This document shows, one piece after another, positions 34,066 to 41,638 of a DNA stretch of 52,304 nt. The DNA comes from Lachnospiraceae bacterium. GTDB lineage: Bacteria; Bacillota; Clostridia; Lachnospirales; Lachnospiraceae. A program made the position numbers and the translations under genes. The stretch is taken from positions 1-52,304 of the forward strand of contig JAFZUY010000031.1 of NCBI GenBank assembly GCA_017618075.1. Reading direction: 5' to 3'. The notes under the pieces are model-generated. The model made no database searches. It was not told the origin of the DNA and saw nothing but the letters and a program-made list of their open reading frames with translations. How positions within the stretch are numbered: position 1 is the first letter of the stretch; the number at the start of each line of letters is the position of its first letter.

Positions 34066-34896
34066 ATGGGCAAAAAGAAAAAGAGCGAAAACGAACCGAA
34101 TATCGAAGAGAAAATCACAGATGTTGAAGAGCAGAAAACCGACGAATACGAAGGCCTGACCGATGCCGAAAAACTTCTCCTTGCAAAGGAGGAGCGCTTC
34201 CTCGACAAGGAAGAGGAAGAAGAGGAGCCTGAAGAAGAGGAAGAAACCACTTTAGGAAATGTTAAAAAGAGCATAGGCTTCTTTATAGATTACTACAAAT
34301 GGTTTGTAATCATTCCTGCCATAATCATTGTAATCACGATAATAATGATTACTTCGTATTTAAGTGAAAGCAGGGAAAGAGCACTTGAACTTAGCATTGT
34401 AAATGCGAAATTCGAAATTCCGGATCTGATGTATGCGGTAGAAAACGATTTCATCGATTATACGGGTGAAAACATCACGGGAGACGATATAAGAATCGTT
34501 TACGATCTTCAGTATCCCGATACTTCGTCCGGTTCGGAAGCCTTTTCAACAGCAGAAAACATTTCGATGCAGAAATTCAATGCCTCTGTTATCGCGGGCA
34601 GAGTTGATATCGCACTCACGGAGTCATGGGTTGTAAACGATTATTCTGTGACGAACGCCACTTTGGATTTAAGGGAATTATTTGACGAAGATTTCCTAAA
34701 AGACCACGAAGACAAGGTTTATTACGCAAGGGATGCGTCGGGAGAGAAAATACCCGTAGCCTTTTATATTGACGCAAAAATCGTAAAAGATGCTTATCCC
34801 GATGATGCCAAGCCCCTCGCGGTTTCGTTTGATTCGTCCAAACATAGAGAAGAAGCCAGACGTTTTATGGAGTGGCTTCTTTCTCAGAGTGAATAA
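34066..34896 (+). CDS. Membrane-anchored protein with acidic N-terminus
   Basis: I do not recognise a family. The 276-residue protein starts with a very acidic cytoplasmic region (runs of Glu at about 48-61), then one transmembrane helix at about 82-104 and an extracytoplasmic domain of about 170 residues. That domain has strand/helix alternation (RIVYDLQYPDTSSGSEAFST, SVIAGRVDIALTESWVVND) that faintly recalls a substrate-binding fold, but this is not secure. A 7-bp hairpin (GATGCCG/CGGCATC, 34024-34046) lies in the spacer after GH3. Its end is 10 nt from the convergent DUF624 gene. It may be an accessory of the nearby importer. Confidence 0.55.
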   Translation: MGKKKKSENEPNIEEKITDVEEQKTDEYEGLTDAEKLLLAKEERFLDKEEEEEEPEEEEETTLGNVKKSIGFFIDYYKWFVIIPAIIIVITIIMITSYLSESRERALELSIVNAKFEIPDLMYAVENDFIDYTGENITGDDIRIVYDLQYPDTSSGSEAFSTAENISMQKFNASVIAGRVDIALTESWVVNDYSVTNATLDLRELFDEDFLKDHEDKVYYARDASGEKIPVAFYIDAKIVKDAYPDDAKPLAVSFDSSKHREEARRFMEWLLSQSE

Positions 34897-34906
34897 TTTC
34901 GAATTA

Positions 34907-35617
34907 TTAAATAATAGGAAGATCGTCTTCAGGATCTTTTTCTCCGTCGAGCAATCCTTCTGTTTCGGCGGATTCTTTTTCTTCGGGAGCATCCTTTTCA
35001 AGAACCTTCATGAATATTCTTCTGTAAAAGATGCAGAAGAACCATGCAAGACCTGCGATACCGAAGAACAATAATATGGAAATGACAATCATTTCGGCTT
35101 TGGCGGACAGGTCGGCCAGTAAGAATATGAAGATATGTATTACGAATACCATTCCGATGATGGGGAAGTTGACCAGTCCCAGGATGGCGGAGTTTTTTAT
35201 GATCTGACGTGTGGGAGATTTAAAAAGCGCCATCTGCGGGAAAACAAGTACTGTTGCCCATAAAAGAACGAAAAGTGCGATAGATACGGGATACTGCATA
35301 AATCTGTATTCTTCGGGCAGAATGTTATGCGAAATGTAAATATCGGCCGCGAGGAATGCTATTATTAAAAAGTAGGGAATCCAGAAAAGGGTAGCCTGCT
35401 TGAAGTTGGCCTTGAATTCCGCGAAGTAGGTTTTTCCTATTTTAAGATCTTTGCCGCGGAGTCTTTTAAACAGTACGGCGTACAAAGCGGTGGTCGAGGC
35501 GCCGATTGTAAAAATCGGAACACTGCAGATAAGGAACAGCAGGTTTAAAAACATAAGGTCACATAAAAGGGTAAGTGCCTTAATTAACAAACTGTCCGGT
35601 GAAAATATATTTTTCAT
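34907..35617 (-). CDS. YesL/DUF624 family membrane protein
   Basis: A 236-residue protein with about five transmembrane segments and an acidic C-terminal tail. It shows the DUF624 opening LLCDLMFLNLLFLICSVPIF followed by GASTTALYAVLFKRLRGKD, LFWIPYFLIIAFLA and the P/F-rich VFPQMALF. YesL-like proteins are usually encoded beside sugar ABC importers and two-component systems of the YesMN type; their role is not known. Here it is divergent from the importer's binding-protein gene, the normal context. AGGAGC lies upstream of the ATG on the minus strand. Confidence 0.88.
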   Translation of the reverse strand: MKNIFSPDSLLIKALTLLCDLMFLNLLFLICSVPIFTIGASTTALYAVLFKRLRGKDLKIGKTYFAEFKANFKQATLFWIPYFLIIAFLAADIYISHNILPEEYRFMQYPVSIALFVLLWATVLVFPQMALFKSPTRQIIKNSAILGLVNFPIIGMVFVIHIFIFLLADLSAKAEMIVISILLFFGIAGLAWFFCIFYRRIFMKVLEKDAPEEKESAETEGLLDGEKDPEDDLPII

Positions 35618-35958
35618 AAATATATGCTCCTGAATAAAATATTCTTATTTATATATAGTAGAAAAATGGTTTTTTTCCGACTCAAATTATGTACGAGTAT
35701 ATCATAAAATAAAGGACAAAACATGCTTTTGTGCGAATTTTATCTTATTTAGTGCAAAAAATATGCAAAATGAAATGCATAAAGCAATATTTGTAAAAAA
35801 CGAAGCAAGATTTGTAAAGTAATAACCTTTCATAACGATTATAATTGGGTTGTTATTACAAAAGTCGACATTTTTATTGTTCGAATTGTACATTTTGCAT
35901 ACAAATTGAACAAAGAGAGCAATAGGATGTCTAAAACCTATTTAAGGAGGAAAAAGTA
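35618..35958. other. Intergenic region with divergent transcription signals
   Basis: This 341-bp stretch is very AT-rich and holds no convincing ORF. The left part would contain the minus-strand DUF624 promoter (a TATATA-rich element near 35650-35660; no confident -35). The right half contains the AraC-type direct repeats at 35783-35819, a TATAAT at 35840-35845, and the AAGGAGG ribosome binding site at about 35943 for the binding-protein gene. No tRNA, riboswitch-like or terminator structure was seen. Confidence 0.6.
35783..35845 (+). promoter_or_regulatory. Activator-type promoter with AraC direct repeats for the ABC importer
   Basis: AGCAATATTTGTAAAA (35783-35798) and AGCAAGATTTGTAAAG (35804-35819) are direct repeats exactly 21 bp apart, two helical turns. 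The TATAAT is at 35840-35845; the position of its -35 (35817-35822, AAGTAA) has no consensus and overlaps the second repeat, the pattern of a promoter that needs a bound activator. Confidence 0.65.
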
Positions 35959-37443
35959 ATGAAAAAATTTATGGCTTGTGCATTAAGTACATGCATGGTT
36001 GCTGCTACTTTAGTTGCTTGTGACAATGGTACAACTACAACTACCACAACTACAACAACTGATCCCGGCACAACAACAACTACTACAACAACAGCTGATC
36101 CCGCTCAGACTTTCGAGCCTATCGCTGCACCTACAGATGGTACATACGGTGATTGGGCTATCACAGAGTCTCCCATCGGTTTCTTCTGGGGTGGTACATG
36201 GGTAGTTTCCAGCCAGGCAGCAGTTGACGCTGGCAAGGCTGATGGCGTTAAGGCTATCATGGAATACATCACACTTGATGATTCTGAGAATGGTCTTCAG
36301 TACGCTTGGGCTAATGGTACATTCAATGTATCTGATGATGTTGATCTTGAGAACATCAAACCTGCTAACGGTGGTAGCAAGGGTACAATCGAACTTTGGA
36401 ACTTCACAAACGAAATTCCTAAGATGGTTTATCAGTACGTACAGGATCATCCCGACTTTGATTACAATGTTCATGTAACAATCAAAGGTACTGGTGATGG
36501 ATACCAGGATGCTCTTGACCAGGCTCTTATGAATGGTCAGGTTGACGTTTATGGTTGTGAGTCAGCTTTCGTTCTTAAGTATACACAGGGCGACATGGCT
36601 AAGTTCGCAGCTCCTTACGAATCACTTGGTATCGATGCAGCAGCAGCTACAAAGGCAGCTGACATCGCTGGTTACACAATTGATATCGGAACAAGACCTT
36701 CTGATGGCAAGTTAGTTGGTTTAGGCTATCAGGCTACAGGTGGTGTATTTATTTACAGACGTTCAATCGCTAAGGACGTTTGGGGTTCAGATGATCCCGC
36801 AGTAGTTAAAGAGAAAATCGGTGGCGGTACAGGTTCATGGGATACATACTGGGCTGCAGCTGAAGAACTTAAGGCTCATGGCTACGGCATCTGCTCAGGT
36901 GATGGTGATATGTGGCACGCTATCGAGAACAGCTCTGACAAGGGTTGGATCGTAGATGACAAGCTTTATATCGATCCTAAGAGAGAAGCATTCTTCGATA
37001 TCTCCAAGAAGCTCAAAGACAACGGATATCATAACGATACTCAGGACTGGGGCGATGCTTGGTTCGCAGATATGAAGGGTCAGGGCGAGAAGCAGGTTCT
37101 TGGTTTCTTCGGTCCCGCTTGGTTAATCAACTACACAATGCTTGATAACTGTGGTAATAAGCCTGAAGGTTTAGGCTCCGCTGGTGACTGCGTTGCTTCC
37201 GGTACAGTTATGGCTAAGTCAAAATGTACTCCTGATTTCTTAGCAGGTCAGAACATGTTTGATGTATTCGTTCCCGCTAACGCATTTGCAAATGGTAAGA
37301 ACCTCACTCAGTACGATGAGAAGATCAACAACATCTTCAGAGATAAGGTTCGTGAATACACAGCTGGTAACCTTTCTAAGGACGAAGCTATCGAAGCATT
37401 CAAGACTGACGTTAACGAGCAGTTAGGTATTGCTATCGACTAA
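35959..37443 (+). CDS. Carbohydrate ABC transporter substrate-binding lipoprotein
   Basis: A 494-residue type II binding protein for the two permeases downstream. The signal MKKFMACALSTCMVAATLVA ends in the lipobox Cys21, followed by two Thr tracts (about residues 25-34 and 38-45) separated by DPG, a flexible linker holding the domain off the membrane. The binding domain contains GTIELWNFTNEIPKMVYQYV, VDVYGCESAFVLKYTQ and SWDTYWAAAEELKAHGYG, as in MalE-like oligosaccharide binders. Codons are strongly biased to GCT, ACA and CTT forms, suggesting high expression. A terminator-like hairpin follows the stop, so it should be made in excess of the permeases. Confidence 0.88.
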   Translation: MKKFMACALSTCMVAATLVACDNGTTTTTTTTTTDPGTTTTTTTTADPAQTFEPIAAPTDGTYGDWAITESPIGFFWGGTWVVSSQAAVDAGKADGVKAIMEYITLDDSENGLQYAWANGTFNVSDDVDLENIKPANGGSKGTIELWNFTNEIPKMVYQYVQDHPDFDYNVHVTIKGTGDGYQDALDQALMNGQVDVYGCESAFVLKYTQGDMAKFAAPYESLGIDAAAATKAADIAGYTIDIGTRPSDGKLVGLGYQATGGVFIYRRSIAKDVWGSDDPAVVKEKIGGGTGSWDTYWAAAEELKAHGYGICSGDGDMWHAIENSSDKGWIVDDKLYIDPKREAFFDISKKLKDNGYHNDTQDWGDAWFADMKGQGEKQVLGFFGPAWLINYTMLDNCGNKPEGLGSAGDCVASGTVMAKSKCTPDFLAGQNMFDVFVPANAFANGKNLTQYDEKINNIFRDKVREYTAGNLSKDEAIEAFKTDVNEQLGIAID

Positions 37444-37478
37444 TTACAGTTTCGATTGTAGTTAAGTTAAATTGAAAT

Positions 37479-37517
37479 AAGAGCAGGGCGGACTTTCGTC
37501 CGACCTGCTCTTTTCAA
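37479..37517 (+). terminator. Terminator/attenuator after the binding-protein gene
   Basis: AAGAGCAGG pairs with CCTGCTCTT, then a G-A mismatch, CGGAC/GTCCG and a TTTC loop; TTTT follows. It probably stops most transcription after the binding-protein gene, with reduced read-through into the permease genes. Confidence 0.85.
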
Positions 37518-37537
37518 GGTTTTTATTTTCACCACAC

Positions 37538-37567
37538 TTGATTAGATTCGGCATTACGAGGTATATT
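37538..37567 (+). promoter_or_regulatory. Candidate promoter for the permease genes
   Basis: TTGATT at 37538-37543, an 18-bp spacer and TATATT at 37562-37567, 44 nt before the first permease. With the terminator just upstream, the permeases may have their own lower-level transcript. Confidence 0.5.
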
Positions 37568-37610
37568 ACGGGTGTGTAGCACATTAAATTAATTCGAGGA
37601 GGTTGGGCGT

Positions 37611-38588
37611 ATGAAAAAGAAGAGAGCTTACGATTATGCAAGATTCGGCTACATATTCAGCATTCCCTTTGTTCTTGCCTGGTTAGTTTTCCAATTATAC
37701 CCTATTTTCTATACACTCCTTTTAGGTTTTACAGACCTTAAGGGTGCTGGTAATACAGACTTCAATATTATGTGGAGCGAGCCTTTTAAGAACTTCATCA
37801 CAGTTCTTAAAAACAAGTCATTCAAAGTTGCTTTCGGTAATACTCTTGTTATCTGGGGTCTTAACTTTATTCCTCAGATTCTCCTTGCTTTGTTAATCGC
37901 TGCTTGGTTTACCAACAGAAGATCCACAATCAAAGCTCAGGGTATTTTCAAAGTATTATTCTATCTCCCCAACATTATTACACAGGCAACCGTAGCTATG
38001 TTATTCGCTCAGTTGTTCTTATATCCTAAGGGAGTTATCAACGATTTACTTATCACGTTAAAGATATTCAAAGGTCCTGTCGAAATGATGAGAAATGCGA
38101 ATTTAACGCGAGGAGTCGTTATCTTTATTCAGACATGGATGTGGTACGGCTATACAGCTATCGTTCTTATATCCGGTGTCCTTGGTATCTCACCCGAATT
38201 GTTTGAAGCTGCCGAAGTTGATGGTGCAAACCAGTGGCAGACATTCTTCAGAGTTACAATTCCCAGTATCAAGACAATGTTGTTGTTCACATTAGTTACA
38301 TCACTCATCGGTGGTTTGAATATGTTCGATATTCCTAAACTGTTCCAGGATGGTGGTCCTAACAATGCAACACTTACCACTTCATTATATATTTACAGAA
38401 AAGCTTTCCAGGGTGGTTATCTCTATGGTGAAGCTTCTGCAGCAAGTATGATAATGTTCTTTATTATCGTATTCCTTTCATGTATTGTATTCTATCTGTT
38501 AAGAGATAAGGATGAGGTTGAACTCAGACGTCTTGTAAGAAAACAGGAGAAAGAATACAGACGTAAAATGAAAATGAGCAAAATGTAA
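37611..38588 (+). CDS. Carbohydrate ABC transporter permease, MalF/UgpA-type
   Basis: A 325-residue type I permease (binding-protein-dependent inner membrane component) with about six transmembrane helices. It opens with YIFSIPFVLAWLVFQLYPIF and carries the cytoplasmic coupling segment of the family, EAAEVDGANQWQTFFRVTIP near residue 203, which contacts the ATPase. It pairs with the next gene, 18 nt downstream, to form the heterodimeric channel. GGAGGTTGG precedes the ATG. No ATPase gene is encoded nearby. Confidence 0.92.
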   Translation: MKKKRAYDYARFGYIFSIPFVLAWLVFQLYPIFYTLLLGFTDLKGAGNTDFNIMWSEPFKNFITVLKNKSFKVAFGNTLVIWGLNFIPQILLALLIAAWFTNRRSTIKAQGIFKVLFYLPNIITQATVAMLFAQLFLYPKGVINDLLITLKIFKGPVEMMRNANLTRGVVIFIQTWMWYGYTAIVLISGVLGISPELFEAAEVDGANQWQTFFRVTIPSIKTMLLFTLVTSLIGGLNMFDIPKLFQDGGPNNATLTTSLYIYRKAFQGGYLYGEASAASMIMFFIIVFLSCIVFYLLRDKDEVELRRLVRKQEKEYRRKMKMSKM

Positions 38589-38606
38589 GGAAAGGAGGAG
38601 AAAAAT

Positions 38607-39491
38607 ATGTCTAATAATTCTAATTTACAATTAACTGTAGAAGGAAGAGAAAAAGGCAAGGGTGGTTTATTTCAGAAAATAATCATCTATATCGTTAGTA
38701 TTTCACTTTCGATTTTAAGTATTCTCCCTTTCTGGTTGATGTTTGTTAACGCAACAAGATCAACACCCCAGATTCAGTCGACAGCGATTTCTTTCCTTCC
38801 TTCGACACATTTGTTTGACAATATTAAAATTCTTACATCGAAGAATATGTTCAAACCTTTATTAGGTTTCCTGAACTCCTTCATTTGTGCAGGCGGTTCA
38901 ACTATTCTTGCTGTATACTTCTCGTCATTAACAGCATATGCACAGGTTGTATATGAGTGGAAATTGAGAAATGCATTCTTCTCATTCATTATGGCGATCA
39001 TGATGCTGCCCGGTCAGCTTACATTAATCGGTTTCCTTCAGATGTGCTACAAGCTTCATCTTACAGATAACCTCTTAATGCTTATTATTCCGGCTATCGC
39101 AGCACCTTCAATGGTATTCTTCATGAAGCAGTACCTGCACCCCGCACTTCCGATTGAAATTGTTCACTCGGCTCGTATCGATGGTGCAAGAGAGTTTTAC
39201 ATCTTTAACAAGATCGTACTTCCCATCATGAAACCCGCTATTGCTACACAGGCTATTTTCGCTTTCGTAGGTAGCTGGAACAACCTCTTCACTCCTATGG
39301 TACTTATTAACAGTACCAAGAAGTACACAATGCCCATGATGGTAAGTTTGCTTAGAGCTGATATCTACAAAACAGAGTACGGCTCAATCTACGCAGGTCT
39401 TACACTTACGATTTTACCTTTGATTATCGTTTACATCTTCTTATCAAAGTACATCGTAGCAGGTGTTGCTCTCGGTTCAGTAAAAGGTTAA
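38607..39491 (+). CDS. Carbohydrate ABC transporter permease, MalG/UgpE-type
   Basis: The 294-residue partner permease has about six membrane helices and the coupling motif HSARIDGAREFYIFNKIVLP near residue 192. The start ISLSILSILPFWLMFVNATR and the later GSWNNLFTPMVLIN are typical of the MalG half. The product imports an oligosaccharide delivered by the upstream lipoprotein, probably xylo- or arabino-oligosaccharides given the GH39/GH43/GH3 enzymes. A shared MsmK-like ATPase elsewhere in the genome is presumed. AAAGGAGGAG lies 8 nt upstream of the ATG. A terminator follows 20 nt after its stop. Confidence 0.92.
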   Translation: MSNNSNLQLTVEGREKGKGGLFQKIIIYIVSISLSILSILPFWLMFVNATRSTPQIQSTAISFLPSTHLFDNIKILTSKNMFKPLLGFLNSFICAGGSTILAVYFSSLTAYAQVVYEWKLRNAFFSFIMAIMMLPGQLTLIGFLQMCYKLHLTDNLLMLIIPAIAAPSMVFFMKQYLHPALPIEIVHSARIDGAREFYIFNKIVLPIMKPAIATQAIFAFVGSWNNLFTPMVLINSTKKYTMPMMVSLLRADIYKTEYGSIYAGLTLTILPLIIVYIFLSKYIVAGVALGSVKG

Positions 39492-39511
39492 TAAATCTAT
39501 TACGTATACAA

Positions 39512-39546
39512 AAAATACCACATACGAAAGTATGTGGTATTTTTTT
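39512..39546 (+). terminator. Rho-independent terminator
   Basis: AAAATACCACATAC and GTATGTGGTATTTT form a 14-bp stem closed by a GAAA tetraloop, with a T-run ending at 39546. The A-rich upstream side allows use on the minus strand too, for the MATE gene. Confidence 0.92.
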
Positions 39547-39570
39547 GATGCTATGGTGCTCGGTTTGCGC

Positions 39571-39601
39571 GTGACACTACACCCCCGTCCCCCTGTGTCA
39601 C
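39571..39601. repeat. GTGACAC/GTGTCAC inverted element abutting the MATE stop codon
   Basis: GTGACAC (39571-39577) and GTGTCAC (39595-39601) are perfect inverted arms around a C-rich 17-nt centre (ACACCCCCGTCCCCCT). The element ends at the base before the MATE stop codon complement. It is 31 bp long like the other family but unrelated in sequence. I recall similar ACACCCCCGTCCCCC intergenic elements in other Firmicute genomes; this is memory, not a search. Confidence 0.65.
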
Positions 39602-40954
39602 TTAGTGTTCCCTATCGTATTTCCTCTTAACTATGATGTAACATACCACGTGAACGGAGAAAGTTAAAAGCCATGATATGGGATATGAATAATAAATGGT
39701 CTGAACGCTGTGCCATTTATCAAACTGAAAGACTGTAGCGAGCCATATAAGCCTGAAAACGCATGCACCGAGCAAAGATACTATCGCAGGCATTGTAGAG
39801 TAGCCAAGGCCACGTAAGGAGCCTACAATTACGTCCATAATACCGCAGAGAAAATAAATGGAACAGATAATGCTTATACGAATGTAACCTGCTTCGATAA
39901 TGGCGGGATTTCGTGTGTAAATGGATAAAAGTTCACGGCCGAAGTAAGTTGCGAGAGAGCCTAAGAAAAGGCCTGTCGCACTGACTAAAAGAAGTCCGAT
40001 AACTGTGATTTTGTTAATCCTGGATTTCTTTCCTGCGCCGATATTCTGGCTTACAAACGAAATTGTAGCCTGATGGAAAGCGTTCATTGCAACATATACG
40101 AAACCTTCGATATTAATGGCCGATGAATTGCCGGTGATTACGATATCTCCGAACGAGTTAACGCTCGACTGTATAAAAACATTCGAAAGAGAGAAGAGCG
40201 TACCCTGCAATCCTGCGGGAAGTCCTATCTGAAGGATTTTAAGGAGAATGTCTTTGTTGATGTATATTTTATGAATATCGAAATGTATGGTTCCCTTGTC
40301 GAGCATCAGGCAGAGAATAACCAGGATAGCGGATATTGTCTGTGAAATAACCGTAGCAATTGCAACGCCGGCAACATTTAAATGAAAGACTATTACAAAA
40401 AGAAGGTTTAATCCCACGTTCACAATACCTGAAATAATCATGAACAAAAGAGGTCTTCTTGTATCTCCGACTGCCCTTAAAACGGCACTTCCGAAGTTAT
40501 AAATCATAACTGCCGGCATTCCAAGAAAATAAATCCGCAAATATATGGATGCAAGTTCGAGTATCTCACCTTCGAGTTTCATCCATCTTAAGAAAACAGG
40601 CGTGAAGATAAATCCGAATACCGCAACGACAAAACCGAGCAATGTGCTCAAAGCAACAGCGGTCTGAACGGTATTGTGCAGGTTTTCTTTCTGATTTGAA
40701 CCGTAATATCTGGCCACAAGAACATTAACGCCGACGGAAAGTCCTATAAAAAGGTTGGTTAAAAGATTGATAAGCGAACCCGTACTACCGACGGCACCGA
40801 GTGAATTATCTCCGGCAAAATTTCCTACTACAACGATATCGGCCGCATTAAAAAGAAGCTGAAGCATGCTTGAGAGCATCAGCGGTATAGTAAATATAAG
40901 CATTTTGCCGAATATGGATCCTGAACACATATCCATCTCGTTTTTGCTTTTCAT
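39602..40954 (-). CDS. MATE family efflux transporter
   Basis: A 450-residue polytopic protein with about twelve transmembrane helices. Family signatures include LMLSSMLQLLFNAADIVVVG, the GSTGSLINLL region, AVLRAVGDTRRPLLFMI and FVSQNIGAGKKSRIN. MATE proteins export cationic compounds or toxins using a Na+ or H+ gradient; no substrate can be inferred here. AAGGAGGTCC lies before the ATG on the minus strand. It is flanked by a repeat at its 3' end and a 31-bp repeat copy in its upstream region, so it may have been inserted between the importer operon and the regulator genes. Confidence 0.93.
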   Translation of the reverse strand: MKSKNEMDMCSGSIFGKMLIFTIPLMLSSMLQLLFNAADIVVVGNFAGDNSLGAVGSTGSLINLLTNLFIGLSVGVNVLVARYYGSNQKENLHNTVQTAVALSTLLGFVVAVFGFIFTPVFLRWMKLEGEILELASIYLRIYFLGMPAVMIYNFGSAVLRAVGDTRRPLLFMIISGIVNVGLNLLFVIVFHLNVAGVAIATVISQTISAILVILCLMLDKGTIHFDIHKIYINKDILLKILQIGLPAGLQGTLFSLSNVFIQSSVNSFGDIVITGNSSAINIEGFVYVAMNAFHQATISFVSQNIGAGKKSRINKITVIGLLLVSATGLFLGSLATYFGRELLSIYTRNPAIIEAGYIRISIICSIYFLCGIMDVIVGSLRGLGYSTMPAIVSLLGACVFRLIWLATVFQFDKWHSVQTIYYSYPISWLLTFSVHVVCYIIVKRKYDREH

Positions 40955-40977
40955 GCGGACCTCCTTCGATAATATGT

Positions 40978-41008
40978 GGAGCCGGGCACACTTCGTGAGC
41001 CGGGCACC
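40978..41008 (-). repeat. 31-bp quasi-palindrome copy e (solitary)
   Basis: On the minus strand it reads GGTGCCCGGCTCACGAAG, then TGTGCCCGGCTCC. It is alone, 23 nt upstream of the MATE start (minus strand), i.e. in a 5' region unlike the four copies placed after genes. No T-run adjoins it, so a terminator role is unlikely here. The rest of 40955-41155 holds only the XRE-gene promoter. Confidence 0.85.
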
Positions 41009-41086
41009 ATCGTTTCCATTTTAAGTGAAATTAGAGAATATCATATCTCAAAAACATTTTATATTCAATAGATGTAGGACAGATAC

Positions 41087-41115
41087 TTCACAAAAGTGCC
41101 TATTTATCATATAAT
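41087..41115 (+). promoter_or_regulatory. Sigma-A-type promoter for the XRE gene
   Basis: TTCACA at 41087-41092 (5 of 6 to consensus), a 17-bp spacer and TATAAT at 41110-41115, about 40 nt before the start codon. Confidence 0.75.
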
Positions 41116-41155
41116 CAATATGTGCGTTAACGTATTATTTTAAAAGGGGTTAGAA

Positions 41156-41638
41156 ATGGGCAAAAAATCTATTAAAGAAAACAAAAACATTTACCAGGTT
41201 TCCAGAGAAGAAGCGGGTTTAACACGTTCTCAGGCAAGTGAAGCTCTTGTTTTCATGAGCGATTCACGAATCGAAAAAATCGAGAGTGAAAAGTGCGAAC
41301 CTCATCCCGATGAAATTCTTGCGATGGCAAAGGCTTATAAGAAACCGTTTTTATGCAATTATTACTGCTCTAACGAGTGTCCTATCGGAAAGGTTTCCGT
41401 TCCCGAATTAAAGGAAAAAGATCTCGCTCAGATTACTCTGGAGATGCTTTCGACCATAAATATTTTATCCAAGCAGAAAGACCGTCTTGTCGAAATTACT
41501 GTTGACGGAAAGATTACCAAGGATGAAATGAATGATTTCCTTTTAATCAAATCCGAACTCGACAAAATGACCGTTTCCATCGAGTCTCTCAAGCTCTGGA
41601 TTGATCAGATGGTTGCCGACGGCAAATGGGTTGAATAA
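41156..41638 (+). CDS. XRE-type helix-turn-helix protein with Cys motif
   Basis: A 160-residue protein with an N-terminal XRE-like HTH (about 12-60: YQVSREEAGLTRSQASEALV, SDSRIEKIESEKCEPHPDE), then a cysteine cluster CNYYCSNECPIG at about 65-76 that could bind metal, and a helical C-terminal domain. The protein is probably a transcription factor. GGGG of AAAAGGGGTTAG lies 7 nt before the start. Its last 34 nt overlap the convergent AraC gene. Its target is unknown. Confidence 0.75.
   Translation: MGKKSIKENKNIYQVSREEAGLTRSQASEALVFMSDSRIEKIESEKCEPHPDEILAMAKAYKKPFLCNYYCSNECPIGKVSVPELKEKDLAQITLEMLSTINILSKQKDRLVEITVDGKITKDEMNDFLLIKSELDKMTVSIESLKLWIDQMVADGKWVE

Noticed and set aside
34048-34260. 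Frameshift suspicion in the acidic gene at 34066
   Set aside because: The Glu-rich stretch is continuous in frame, followed by a normal membrane helix; low complexity alone explains the odd look.
36010-36474. Ser/Cys-rich minus-strand frame opposite the Thr-rich linker
   Set aside because: The Cys and Ser runs are the reverse-complement image of the repeated ACA/ACT codons.
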